64,000 nucleotides of DNA from Theocolax elegans (Eukaryota > Arthropoda > Insecta > Hymenoptera > Cerocephalidae), in contig CM047427.1 in NCBI GenBank assembly GCA_026168455.1, forward strand, positions 46,292,558 through 46,356,557. The letters run 5' to 3'. The position numbers were made by a program, and so were the translations under genes. How positions within the stretch are numbered: the first letter of the stretch is position 1; every line of letters begins with the position of its first letter. Shown piece by piece: positions 23,151-34,420 of this stretch. The notes under the pieces are model-generated. The model had not been told where the DNA came from and made no database searches. It was given only the letters and a program-made list of their open reading frames with translations.

Positions 23151-23530
23151 TAAACATCAGTATCGGTACTTATGGGGACACTACGTGTTATCTTGGTGTT
23201 TTGAGGTTATAAACATATGTAACGACTCAGATATAAGGGGCAGAATATTAATTGATAGAATAATGCATAAAAAATCAATAAACCAAATAACTAAATACCC
23301 CTCACGGCACCTCGAAAGACGTTATAACTTCAATCCTTCATTAATATTATATGGTCAAAGTGTGCTTTTTCCCCGTGAGGGGTATTTAGGTATTTGGGTT
23401 ATTGGTTTTTTATGAATAATTCTATCAATTAATATTCTCCCCCTTATATCTGAGTCGTTACATATGTTTTATAACCTCAAAACACCAAGATAACACGTTG
23501 TGTCACCATAAGTACCGATACTGATGTTTA
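23151..23530. mobile_element. Palindromic MITE, about 160-bp inverted arms
   Basis: It begins TAAACATCAGTATCGGTACT and ends with its reverse complement. The arms (about 23151-23313 and 23368-23530) match at roughly 95% around a short centre, and TA repeats lie on both sides. It has no ORF with motif. This is a foldback-type non-autonomous DNA transposon, superfamily not assigned. Confidence 0.8.
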
Positions 23531-23810
23531 TATATATATATATATAAATAATAGAAAAATCTACTATACTACTAATTAACTATTGAAACGTTCAAAACAC
23601 AACAAGAAGGTTTTTAGCTATGTACAAATTTATTTAAAATTAAAAAAATGTTATTTTTTTGTAAAAATTTAAATAAAAATTTTATTGCACTATTTCTTAC
23701 GTAAAAATTCCTTACTTAAACATATACCAACATAAAATCTTTAAAAGGAAGAAGCAATGGAAAAGCAAAGAAGAAGGAAGTAATTCCTGATTCATTTTTC
23801 GTCAACGTAA

Positions 23811-25215
23811 ATTAAGAAGCGGCCGCCTGCAAAAGACAACAACGCGTATTAACCGTGGTAAGGTAGAACATCGAGATAAGATCTCCGGATTGGATAAAAC
23901 AGTTCTAATGTGTACAACTTGTCGATTATTCTTGACATTGGGAGCCAATGAAGCCGCACCACCAACGACTCGTTTTTGAAAGCTCGGAGGGTTTCAAACC
24001 TCGGGTGGCTAAGTCGGCCAGATTCTCTCCACTTGGCACATGCGGGGTGGGGTCCGATTTGTCAAGGTTCATTCAAAATGTATGCGACATTTCGAATTTT
24101 AAAAATTACAATAACTTGTTTGTTATTTCGAACCGAGAAAATGGAATGATCATTATTTTGAAAGTAATAAAATCGTCAGATATTTGGTATTAGGTGCAAT
24201 ATTTCGAATTTCAAATAGTAGATAAATAATTTTCTATATTATTGTATGTTATTAAACTATTAATAAACAAATATTATAAAAGTTTTTTCTCTAACACTCT
24301 AAAGTTCGAATATTCGGAATAAATATATAAAAACTGAAGAATGCATTATTTTCGAAATAATGATCTTTCTATTTCTCTTGATTCTAAATAATAAAAATGC
24401 ATTTCTAATTTTTGAAATTCGAAATACTGCACACATTTTGAATGAGCTTTCGACAAATCGGACCCACCACACAAGCTTCCAAGTTGCTGACGGCATTTTC
24501 GTATGGATATATGAAACTATATTTGCCACAAAAATCTTCCAATTGAATGGATATTTACGTAGCCAGGAAAACATGATTTTCCTACCGGACGATACGAAAA
24601 CTGGAATAATGCTATAGAAATCTAATTTCCTGACGTGACAAATTAAATCAACAAGAGGAGCACCTCCCCAAAGCTCTGAGTTGGGAATTCTAATAGTTTT
24701 AACCAGAGCAAACTTAGTCTTCGCAGTTAACAATGAAACACTGAATTGTCCATCTCCTATATCAATTCGCATGTGAACAACAGCAGCGTAAACTTCAGAA
24801 GACGCATCAGAAAATCCGTGTAACTGATATGAACGAGTAGCGAAAACACCTAACCAACTATTGATGGTTAACAACGATAACTCGGCTAAACTTTTATAAT
24901 ATTCATACCAAAGTTGGCGCAGCTCTGCCGATAATGGGGAGTCACAATCGCATTTTTGGATCCATAGATCCTGCATCAATGTTTTCACGGATAATGTAAT
25001 AGGAGAGAGCCAACTGCGTGGGTCAAAGAGTCGAGCTATGTTTGATAGAATAGACCGTTCCGTTGAACCCGGGGACATATCGGAGATGTCCGAGATAGTA
25101 AACCTGAATATCCTGAACAGGATTCCAATGAACACCTAACGTTTTTATAAAGGTATCCGCGTCGATCAGCTTTTCCGCAGGCTGTTGCGATTGAGAAGCA
25201 ATTCCCTCATCAGAC
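23811..25215 (-). pseudogene. BEL/Pao retrotransposon pol relic
   Basis: Minus-strand fragments in several frames. Near 25200-25140 is AEKLIDADTFIKTLGVHWNP. From 25070 come RSILSNIARLFDPRSWLSP, MQDLWIQKCDCDSPL, QLHGFSDASSEVYAAVVHMR and SLLTAKTKFALVKTIRIP, ending PSATWK. These are the RT thumb and RNase H of BEL/Pao. After a MITE insertion the pre-integrase part continues (24035-23811): HVPSGENLADLATRGLKPSE, then SRCSTL and RVVVFCRR. It has multiple frameshifts and no LTR was recognised. Confidence 0.85.
24044..24467. mobile_element. MITE inserted in the BEL/Pao pol
   Basis: Inverted ends around GGGTCCGATTTGTC and GACAAATCGGACCC, extending about 50 bases each (left arm to about 24108, right arm from about 24411), enclose an AT-rich centre. 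It interrupts the reading between PSATWK and HVPSGEN of the BEL relic. The flanks carry CACATGC (left) and CACAAGC (right), possibly a 7-bp target duplication with one mismatch. Superfamily unassigned. Confidence 0.7.
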
Positions 25216-26929
25216 TACAGTGCCACCTAAATTAGGTGCCCCTTTTCAGCAAAATGTCCTTCAAAACCCCCTAAATATTTACTGTCTAGTAAATGAAATA
25301 AGTAATAATTATATTTTATTCCTTGTAAATTATTAAAACCTCGGTAAAGAAAATAATTATTAATATCTTATTGTTAAATTGTAAATAATAGTAAGATATA
25401 TAGCTACAAATATTAAATTTACAAAGGTGTACAAAATTTGCGACTAAATGTATTTAAACTTTAACAAAATTCTATCAATAGAAAAAACGGCCTGCAATTT
25501 TTTGGGCCTTATAAAGGGAGAAAAGTAGATCGCACTACTTTCTATTACTCAATTCTAGGAATAAAAGGGTGGATGAGCGCGAAACAAGAAATGCGGACAA
25601 GAAAGTTTCGAACATATTGTGGATGACAGAATTTGCGGAAAAAGAAATGGATAAAAAGGAGCTGAATGAATAGAAAAGTGGATTTGTAAGCCGCAACATT
25701 ACAAAAATATTATTTTGGTTTGATTTTGAAGTGTGTTGTGTCCCGGATAATTTTACAGACAAAAAAAAATAACGTTATGATTTTACTGAATTTGATTTTT
25801 GTAAAAGGAAGAATGAACTAAATAAACTTAACTTAACTTTTGCTGACGAGAACCCTGTGAAGGGTGTATAGGGTGAAATGGTAGGGCAGCAGCTGCCACT
25901 AGGAGAAGATTTCGGCTTCCTCCAAGCCAAATCCAGGACGATGAAGATGTGTGAGTCGAACCAAGTCCAAAACGACGATGACGGGAACATTGATTTCGAG
26001 AATGAACGCAACAGTTTGTGAACACGGGATAGTGGATGGACGTTCCGGATAAAGTCAATTACGAGATCACACATTTATATATAACACTCAATTTATTTAA
26101 AATAGCTAAATTATATTTCACAAAATTAATAGCTTTCGACAAATAGATACGAATGTAAAGCAACAGTAATTATTGTCCGAACTGGTGTACAAAATTTAAC
26201 TTAGTTGGAAATACGCGAAGATACAATCTCTTATAAACGTGAGAGCATGAAGACCGACTTATTCGAGTCCGCTCGATCGACTGACTACGACTCTCCTCGA
26301 GTGACTGTTGATGCGCGTCCCCTCTCGAGGTGGTATGAAGGGGAACGACTGCTGCGCATCCTGCGGTGCGCCGTTCTTGAAGGCGGAGCTACTCTTGATT
26401 GGTCGTGGGCGGCCTTTCGGTGGTGTGCGGATGGAGCTGCGAATCCGCTTATTGGTTGGAGGTGGGGCTTTGTCAGCAAACTGATGAGATCTTCGGCGTC
26501 TCTTGATTGTCTTGGCGAATATTTTGATGACGTACTTATTTAGGTGATTTGGTGTATACTATTGCAATTTTGCGAAGTCATGCTATTGTCAAACACATTA
26601 GTCATTCGAGTAAGAAGATATTTTCAATAGTAATATTAGCGGAGTCGAGAGTCAGTTTCGTAAACATGAGTGTGTTCGTGGAAAGACATTAATTCGTATA
26701 TGTAACTTAATATTAAATAAATGTTATAATAGCAATATTGTATTTGAATACATTTATAACTAACTGCTAAGATTATATATTGTGTATGTTTAAATACGAT
26801 CATTAATAACATATTGTTTTATAGTTATTTTAGACAAATCGTGGTTATTTGTGACAAATATAAAAGTATAAAAAAAACTGCCCGACATTACAAGTGTATT
26901 ATTTACATGTGAATATACACGAAGAGCTC
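25216..26929. other. No recognisable gene
   Basis: AT-rich with moderate-GC patches (25840-26060 and 26230-26520). CCTTATAAAGGGAG at about 25508 could be a TATA box of a lost LTR. ORFs such as 26205-26543 show no family motif. It may contain the remainder of the BEL element, but I cannot show it. Confidence 0.4.
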
Positions 26930-27014
26930 CGCAAATCAAGTAGTCGAAACGTTATACAACTCAGTTAAATCAATAATTGTTTATTTATTTAATATTGACC
27001 CTCGACATCGATAC
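26930..27014 (+). mobile_element. Degraded Penelope-like 3' tail
   Basis: It holds a GAAGAG...GTCGAAACGTT pattern followed by TTTATTTATTTA and TTGACCCTCGACATCG. This parallels the tail of the neighbouring Penelope arms (GACGAAACGTTG, TTTATTTATTATTGACCCTTC). The newer Penelope pair inserted at its end. Confidence 0.45.
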
Positions 27015-27092
27015 TTTTAATCATATTAGTAAATAGTCGATTGTGAAGGGTCAATAATAAATAAATCCAATTTATTTATGTATGTGCACAAC

Positions 27093-27124
27093 GTTTCGTC
27101 TGCTAGGTTTGCAGACCTCTTCAG
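27093..27124 (-). ncRNA. Hammerhead-ribozyme-like core (Penelope minus copy)
   Basis: On the minus strand, CTGAAGA (27124-27118) and GAAAC (27097-27093) flank a perfect 6-bp stem GTCTGC/GCAGAC. This is the CUGANGA-stem II-GAAA core. Hammerhead motifs are known in Penelope terminal repeats. I could not fix stems I and III or the cleavage triplet, so activity is not claimed. Confidence 0.5.
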
Positions 27125-27343
27125 GTGCTGCATTTATTGGACAAAATTATAAATATTTATATCAAATTTTACATTACTTGTGAATTAAAAATTAAATTTT
27201 ACCTTGATAATGAATATAATGTTACAGCCCAAGTGAGCTTCTTCGAATAACATTTGATACGAAATCAACGAGTATTTATACAAAAACAAAGTAGGTGTGT
27301 GTTTACAAACTATATACGTCATAGTTTGTGTACATTAGTCTCT

Positions 27344-27676
27344 TTAAAATATATTCATAACATTTCTGTATTGACGGTTTAAATGTTGAGTATCTTCCAT
27401 TCTGTTAATTGTCGAATTATGATGATTGATATGTAACATTTCCGAAATGAGTCTTTTTTTATAGCAAGATTCTTTATCTATTATTTTTGTATCTTCCCAG
27501 TTAAAATTGTGATTTACGTTATTTAAAATGTGTGCAGTAACAACGGCTTCTGGATTTTTATTGTTCTGATGTTCTTTTATTCGATTTTTTAGGCAACGTT
27601 TTGTTTCTCCAATATAAATAGCCGGGCATTTAATACAAGATAACTTGTAAACTACCCCTGTCTTCTCCCATAACAT
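27344..27676 (-). pseudogene. Penelope GIY-YIG endonuclease (minus copy)
   Basis: The 110-codon domain VVYKLSCIKCPAIYIGETKR carries the GIY-YIG-like core with the CX2C pair typical of Penelope. LKNRIKEHQNN and HNFNWEDTKIIDKESC follow. It nicks target DNA for insertion by family knowledge. The domain is open but disconnected from RT. Confidence 0.88.
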
Positions 27677-27690
27677 ACTATAATACTATA

Positions 27691-28700
27691 CTATAATATA
27701 GATATGTACATATTGGGATTTTTTTTATCTATTTTAACATTGTTTTTAAATGTAATATTGCGTTTTCTTTTATTTATTGCTGTATTTATAAATTCAATAG
27801 GATAATCATTGCTTTTTAGTATTTCTGTAATAATATTTAAATTTTCTTTATGAAACTGGTTTTGTGACAATATCATTGCCCTATCTACTAAATTATAAAT
27901 AATATTACGTTTCTGTTGTATTGTGTGATTAGAATTAAAATTTAATAACCGGTTAGAATTAGTTGGTTTTCTATACCAATTTGTAATAATACTATTGTTT
28001 TCTTTGATTAATGTGAGATCCAGAAAATTTATACACTTATTATTTTCTAGTTCATATGTAAATTTGAGGTGTTCATTATAATTGTTGAAGATATTGAGAA
28101 CTGTGTTTATGTGACTTTTTTCCACGCATAAAATTGTGTCGTCTACATATCTATAATAAAAAATTGGTTTGCAATTGTGTTTACTTTTTAATTCTTTTAA
28201 ACAGTGGGTCTCAAGATCATCCATTACTAAATCCGCAAATAATGGTGATATAGGCGATCCCATTGGAGATCCGAATATTTGTTTGTAAATGACATTATTG
28301 AAACTAAAATAAACATTATTAAATAAAAATTCTATATTTTTGCGGATATTATGGAAGGGGATTTTACATTTATTTTGAATATGAATAAAGCGTTTATCTA
28401 AACTATTGAGAACCTCATGACTTGGGATCTTTGTAAACAAAGAACTAACGTCTAATGATATCAAAACATAACCGGTTGGTATAAATATATTTTCAAGCTT
28501 TTCTTTTAAATGAAAACTATTATTTATGTGCGATTTTGGAACTGGTATTGCATGTTTTAGATCGTTATAAATTATTTATGCTAAATAACGTGTGGGACTG
28601 TTTATTGTCGAAATTATTGGTCTGAGTGGAAAATTATATTTGTGTATTTTTGGTAATCCATATGCTTTCGCTAATGTTGTATTAGTTTGAGTAAATTCAT
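27691..28700 (-). pseudogene. Penelope-like RT (minus copy)
   Basis: RT of the Penelope class. The open frame 28464-27691 has ISLDVSSLFTKIP, FGSPMGSPISPLFADLVMDD, YYRYVDDTILCV with the catalytic YVDD, and NFLDLTLIKE. Upstream, in broken frame to about 28700, one reads PLRPI and NIFIPTGYVL. A stop (TAG at 27691) and a frame change separate it from the endonuclease, with a TATAG-rich patch between. The same lesion is in the plus copy. Confidence 0.88.
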
Positions 28701-28833
28701 TTTTACGGTATTTTTTTTTTTTTTAAATTTATTATCATTAAGGTCTTTTAATATAGAATAAACATATACTGTAGTTTTTTTAGCGGATTCTTTTTTATCA
28801 TCATATATGTATTATTGTCTAATAATAAGGCTA

Positions 28834-29364
28834 GATGATCTTGAGACCCACTGTTTAAAATAATTAAAAAGTAAACACAATTGCAAACCAATTTTTTATT
28901 ATAGATATGTAGACGACACAATTTTATGCGTGGAAAAAAGTCATATAAACACAGTTCTCAATATCTTCAACAATTATAATGAACACCTCAAATTTACATA
29001 CGAAATAGAAAATAATAAGTGTATAAATTTTCTGGATCTCACATTAATCAAAGAAAACAATAGTATTATTACAAATTGGTATAGAAAACCAACTAATTCT
29101 AACCGGTTATTAAATTTTAATTCTAATCACACAATACAACAGAATCGTAATATTATTTATAATTTAGTAGATAGGGCAATGATATTGTCACAAAACCAGT
29201 TTCATAAAGAAAATTTAAATATTATTACAGAAATACTAAAAAGCAATGATTATCCTATTGAATTTATAAATACAGCAATAAATAAAAGAAAACGCAATAT
29301 TACATTTAAAAACAATGTTAAAATAGATAAAAAAAATCCCAATATGTACATATCTATATTATAG
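28834..29364 (+). pseudogene. Penelope-like RT, 5'-truncated (plus copy)
   Basis: It starts inside RT just before the YVDD region and shares with the minus copy DLTLIKENNSIITNWYRK and all following sequence. Only two amino-acid changes were seen over the shared part. It has no RT finger region and cannot polymerise. Confidence 0.85.
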
Positions 29365-29378
29365 TATAGTATTATAGT

Positions 29379-29711
29379 ATGTTATGGGAGAAGACAGGGG
29401 TAGTTTACAAGTTATCTTGTATTAAATGCCCGGCTATTTATATTGGAGAAACAAAACGTTGCCTAAAAAATCGAATAAAAGAACATCAGAACAATAAAAA
29501 TCCAGAAGCCGTTGTTACTGCACACATTTTAAATAACGTAAATCACAATTTTAACTGGGAAGATACAAAAATAATAGATAAAGAATCTTGCTATAAAAAA
29601 AGACTCATTTCGGAAATGTTACATATCAATCATCATAATTCGACAATTAACAGAATGGAAGATACTCAACATTTAAACCGTCAATACAGAAATGTTATGA
29701 ATATATTTTAA
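29379..29711 (+). pseudogene. Penelope GIY-YIG endonuclease (plus copy)
   Basis: Its translation is identical to the minus-strand copy at 27344-27676, including the CX2C pair and IYIGETKR. The frame is open, with the same upstream stop separating it from RT. Confidence 0.85.
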
Positions 29712-29930
29712 AGAGACTAATGTACACAAACTATGACGTATATAGTTTGTAAACACACACCTACTTTGTTTTTGTATAAATACTCGTTGATTTCGTATCA
29801 AATGTTATTCGAAGAAGCTCACTTGGGCTGTAACATTATATTCATTATCAAGGTAAAATTTAATTTTTAATTCACAAGTAATGTAAAATTTGATATAAAT
29901 ATTTATAATTTTGTCCAATAAATGCAGCAC

Positions 29931-29962
29931 CTGAAGAGGTCTGCAAACCTAGCAGACGAAAC
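29931..29962 (+). ncRNA. Hammerhead-ribozyme-like core (Penelope plus copy)
   Basis: Same as the minus copy: CTGAAGA at 29931-29937, stem strands at 29939-29944 and 29952-29957, and GAAAC at 29958-29962. It lies in the 3' untranslated part, about 220 bases after the endonuclease. Confidence 0.5.
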
Positions 29963-30070
29963 GTTGTGCACATACATAAATAAATTGGATTTATTTATTA
30001 TTGACCCTTCACAATCGACTATTTACTAATTCAACAATGGAGGGTGAAAGTTACAAATTTTAATCATATT

Positions 30071-30990
30071 GTTTTAGTGGAGTCTCAGACATCACAATAA
30101 ATTCAAAAAATAAGTAGCCGATTATTTTGAAATTTTGCACAAATTTGTTTATATTGTTTTGAGTGTTATACACTATATAAAATATTATTTTTCATTCGAA
30201 AATCGATAAAATACTACTTACAGTATACGTGGATAAAATGTAGGAGGCGCATGAAGTGTACGTGCATGGTTAGAAAGGGAAGGGAGAAATATTATGGTAT
30301 CAAATATAATACATCGAAATAGATTCACATTTGTCCGAAAATATATATAATTGATATTATGTAATGGGTACTAATATATTGGGATAATATATTGGGATTG
30401 TAGGCGCATAATTATTTCAGGCTCTTTTTCGCATGAACAACTATACGCTGGATTATCGAGAAGAGTTGATTCCAATTGGAAATTAATTTTATTATTCAGT
30501 GGTAATAAAAGTAAATTCACAATATACTAGGAAGTATTGCAAATCTATGTTTACTTTGCTTCATCTTCTCATTATTATAATATCATTTAATAATTATTAT
30601 TTCTTTGAAATTTCTATTACAATTTAAATGTATCACTGAAGAAATATTATTATCCATTAATGAAGTATTCTGTGTACTTGTATTTTAGAAAAATCGTTTT
30701 TATTACATTTTCATGAACAATAATGAATTTTAAATGAGATGCTCAGAAAATATCCTAATTGGCTATTGAAACTCGTACATTGGGGTTGGTATACGCAACT
30801 TTTGTATGCAATTCACACATACGTGCCGGGGAAAGAGGGCTAATACTATTACAAATATAGTAAATATGTATAAAGATCTAATTAAATTATATCTTTAATA
30901 CATATACTATTTAAAAGAATTGTAATTTACTAATTTGTGATTCAAAAATCTAAGTCACGGTTTTCGCTAGTAACGATATGATATAATAAT
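30071..30990. other. No recognisable gene
   Basis: AT-rich intergenic sequence without motif-bearing ORFs or clear repeats. Confidence 0.5.
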
Positions 30991-31216
30991 AAGCGAGGCC
31001 TGTGATGGCTCGGTCGGTAGGGCGTCGGGCTCGTAATCTGGAGGTCCCAGGTTCGATTCCCGGTCCCGGTCGATTAATACAAGCACCACTGGCGAATGTA
31101 TTTTCAACAAGTGTTTTCTTCACCAAGACATCGTATGACCTCCGTCGCTGATTAGCACCGGTTTGGGAGCATAAAAAGAGCGACGTTGAAATAATAATAA
31201 AAAAAAAATAATAATA
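30991..31216 (+). mobile_element. tRNA-derived SINE
   Basis: An A box TGGCTCGGTCGG (31006-31017) and a perfect B box GGTTCGATTCC (31050-31060) are spaced as in a tRNA. An unrelated body of about 120 bases and an A/T-rich AATAATAA tail follow. The tRNA-like head does not fold into a clean acceptor stem, so it is a SINE and not a tRNA gene. The minus-strand ORF over it is the usual SINE translation artefact. Confidence 0.75.
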
Positions 31217-31518
31217 TATTAATATTAAATAACATAACAATAAAAATTTAAAAAATTATATACTACCTTCAATTTTAGCATCTTCTTGCGTGTAGCATAG
31301 CATGAATGCTGAAAAAACATAATTATAATATTTATAAATAAATAACTATTACTTATAAAATTATAAATATTTTGTAAAAATATAAATAAATAGACTTAAT
31401 TTGATTATAAAAGCTGTAGATTTTAATAGAAAAGCTTCAATTACATATACTGTTGCAATATTTTAAGTAAAAAAGATTTCATGTTATATTAAATTTAACG
31501 GTCTGTACGAGACAGAGT

Positions 31519-33250
31519 CTATATTATAATAAAATTCATCCGTTCTCCGGTGTCCGGCGCTGGTGTCCGGTCTCCTGTTGTAAGAATTAAGAGTATGTGT
31601 GGAGTGGAAGGGTTAACGCTGATATTTCGGGATTTTCTTAAGTATTCCGGGATAACTCCACCAATTTCGGGATTTCCTGCAAGTCACGGGTTTTTCTGTG
31701 GTATTTCGGGATAACTCCACCAATTTCTGGATTTCCTGGATGTTTCGAGATTTTCTGACGTGTTCCGGGATAACTCCAACAATTTCGGGATTTCCTGGAT
31801 GCTTCGGGATTTTCTGTGGTATTCCGGGATAACTCCACCAATTTCGGGATTTCCTGGATGTTTCGGAATTTTCTGTAGTCCGGGAACTCCACTAATTTCG
31901 GGATTTCCTGGATGTATCGGGATTTTCTGAGGTATTACGGAATAAATTCCCTAATTTCGGGATTTTCTGGTTATTTCAAGATTTTCTGGTTATTTCAAGA
32001 TTTTCTATGGTATTTCGGGAATTTTTGATGTATTCCGGGATAACTCCTCCAATTTCGAGATTTTCTTAATATTTCTATAATTTCTCAGGTATGCCGGGAT
32101 AAATTTACTAATTTTGGGATTTCCTGGATATGTCGGGATAACTTCACTAATTACGGGATTTCCTCGATATTTCGGGAATTTCTGAACTATGCCTGGATAA
32201 CTTCACTAATTACGGGATTTGTTCGATATTTCGGGAAATTTTGAGGTATTCCGGGATAACTCCACTAATTTCGGGATTTTCTAAATATTTCGATATTTTC
32301 TGAGGTATGCCGTGTTAACTTCACTAATTTTGGGATTTAGTGGATACTTCGGGAGTTTCTGAGTTATTTCGGGATAACTTCACTAATTATGAGATTTCCT
32401 GGATATTTCGGGATAACTTCACTAATTACGGGATTTCCTCGATATTTCGGGAATTTCTGAGCTATGCCTGGATAACTTCACTAATTACGGGATTTGTTCG
32501 ATATTTCGGGAAATTTTGAGGTATTCCGGGATAACTCCACTAATTTCGGGATTTTCTAAATATTTCGATATTTTCTGAGGTATGCCGTGTTAACTTCACT
32601 AATTTTGGGATTTAGTGGATACTTCGGGAGTCTCTGAGTTATTTCGGGATAACTTCACTAATTATGAGATTTCCTGGATATTTCGGGATAACTTCACTAA
32701 TTACGGAATTTCCTCGAAATTTCGGGAATTTCTGAGGTATACCGGGATAACTTCACTAATTTTGGGATTTCCTGCATATTTCGAGAATTTGTGAGTTATT
32801 TCGGGATACTTCACTAATTACGGAATTTCCTCGATATTTCGGGAATTCGTGAGGTATTCCGGGATAACTCCACTAATTACGGGATAAAATATTAAAGTGT
32901 ATAGGCACTTTGGCCAGTACTCCAACTTTTGTATATTTTTGTACCGAATTAAATTATTATATTAAGAACATACCTATAAGTAATATTATAAGTAATTAAT
33001 AATAAATAATAGTCACTACATACATAAATAATGTAAAAATAAAGTGGTCACAGTAATACTAACATAGACTGAAGCAGTACTGTCAGTCTAATAATTTTTA
33101 ATAACTAATATAATATATTTTAATGTAATATATATTTTATTTGATGATTCGTTCTGTTTTTTTATCACATTTAAATATACGTTTTTACACATTTTTCATC
33201 ATACTCTATTACAAAGGTGTAAAATGAGTGAGAAACGTGGATAAAAAAAT
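31519..33250 (+). mobile_element. Helitron-like non-autonomous unit with minisatellite
   Basis: It begins TCTATATTATAATAAAATTC and carries CATCCGTTCTCCGGTGTCCGG and GTGGAGTGGAAGGGTTAACGCTG, both found again in the next unit at 33277. A 1.27-kb minisatellite follows, then a tail (33045-33240) that also recurs in the next unit. The TCTATATATATA-type start is typical of Helitrons. The 3' hairpin and CTRR end were not found, so the class is tentative. Confidence 0.45.
31620..32885. repeat. Minisatellite, about 59-bp period
   Basis: About 21 imperfect units are built on TTTCGGGATTT-CCTGGAT-ATTCCGGGATAACTCCACTAA. Within it, about 32130-32430 recurs at 32405-32705 with an offset near 275, a small higher-order repeat. 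Its minus-strand ORF is a by-product. Confidence 0.9.
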
Positions 33251-33276
33251 AAAAATTTTATTTTTGATTTATCATC

Positions 33277-33905
33277 TATATATATCAAAATTCATCCGTT
33301 CTCCGGTGTCCGGTATCCCAAAAGTTACAAGAATTAAACGTATGCGTGGAGTGGAAGGGTTAACGCTGTATACGACAACCACACATCATTTATCTCACAT
33401 CTAATGATTGGTGTAGGAGGAGTAATGAGGGGGGGGGGGTAAAATTAGAAAATTCTTTAAATATTTTATAGGGGTTATCGGTATATATGAATTAGAATAT
33501 GACGACCATTCTTTTTTATTCTAGAAAAACTAAAATGAGGTGTTTGGTTACGGTGAATAGCGATATGATAATCACTCTTCATTTATATTTCATTTATTGC
33601 TAGATGGCGGAGGGGTAAGAGGGGGAGGGGGAAATAAAATTAGAAAAATTCCAAAAATATTTTATAGGGGTTTTTGGTACAAAAAAAGTGCTCACAGTAA
33701 TACGAACATTGACAAAAACAGTACTATTACTCTAATAAATTTTGATAATATATATAATATAATATATATAATTTAATATAATACATATTTTATTTGACGA
33801 TACGTATTATTTTTTTTTTTACATTTATATAGATTTTTTTTACAAACATTTTTCATCATCTCCTATTTCTAAGATGTAAAATGCGTGAGGAAGGTGGTTA
33901 AAAAA
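33277..33905 (+). mobile_element. Second Helitron-like unit, without minisatellite
   Basis: It starts TCTATATATATCAAAATTC with the same 5' module as 31519 and ends with the same tail (33690-33905 against 33045-33240). Its middle has its own repeat: ATTTTATAGGGGTT occurs near 33465 and again near 33660. No ORF. Confidence 0.45.
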
Positions 33906-34420
33906 TTTAAAATATTATTTTTCTTTTATTTTTTTAATGTAATACCAAATGTACTATTAAAATAACTTTTATAATTAATATTCAATTTTTATTATTGTAA
34001 TTGTATAATATCATTTATATTTTTTGGTTGCAATACTAACATTCTTTTTTTATAAAAGATCTTTGAAAAAAAAAACAAAATTAATAAAATGTGAAAATAA
34101 ATCATTTAGCCAGAATTTTAATCTGAAAAAATTTTTTATAAATTCAATTATTACGTATAATTATTTATTTGAAAGAATAATTGAATACATACGATGCATT
34201 AGCTGAGTTTAGTAATTTTGTATGAAATTTTAAATTCTTCATCTCCTTTCCGTGAAACATCATAAAAAAGCATGAAATATATGTATAATGGTCAAACAAT
34301 AATTTTATATTCTAATTTTTGTTGTTGAAAATATTATTCTGGTAGAAAAATAACACATTTGTTACTAGATTGATGTAGCTTCTTACAGGAATAGTGTGGA
34401 AATATTGTAAGTAATGATAT
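33906..34420. other. No recognisable gene
   Basis: AT-rich sequence up to the E3 target site. The last four bases, ATAT, form the left target duplication of E3. Confidence 0.5.

Larger units (their letters stand above)
27028..30057. mobile_element. Two Penelope-like elements head to head
   Basis: Arms 27028-28221 (minus) and 28834-30027 (plus) are 1194 bp each and nearly identical inverted copies, with very few differences seen. A 612-bp spacer holds more 5' sequence of the minus copy. Both 3' ends point outward. TTTTAATCATATT occurs at 27015-27027 and again at 30058-30070, a likely 13-bp target duplication of the whole unit. The plus copy is 5'-truncated inside RT. Confidence 0.85.

Noticed and set aside
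26205..26543. 112-codon ORF as a host gene
   Set aside because: No start context, motif or composition support; stops around it and no splice signals.
30991..31070. Functional tRNA gene
   Set aside because: A and B boxes are good but the acceptor stem does not pair, and the sequence continues into a SINE body.
30950..31240. 96-codon minus-strand ORF
   Set aside because: It is the reverse translation of a tRNA-derived SINE and its A/T tail.
31638..31892. Minus-strand repeat protein of 84 codons
   Set aside because: It only translates the 59-bp minisatellite; the repeat length is not a multiple of three and the frame is lost.
31620..32885. CRISPR array
   Set aside because: Units are imperfect, contiguous and without unique spacers; the genome is animal.
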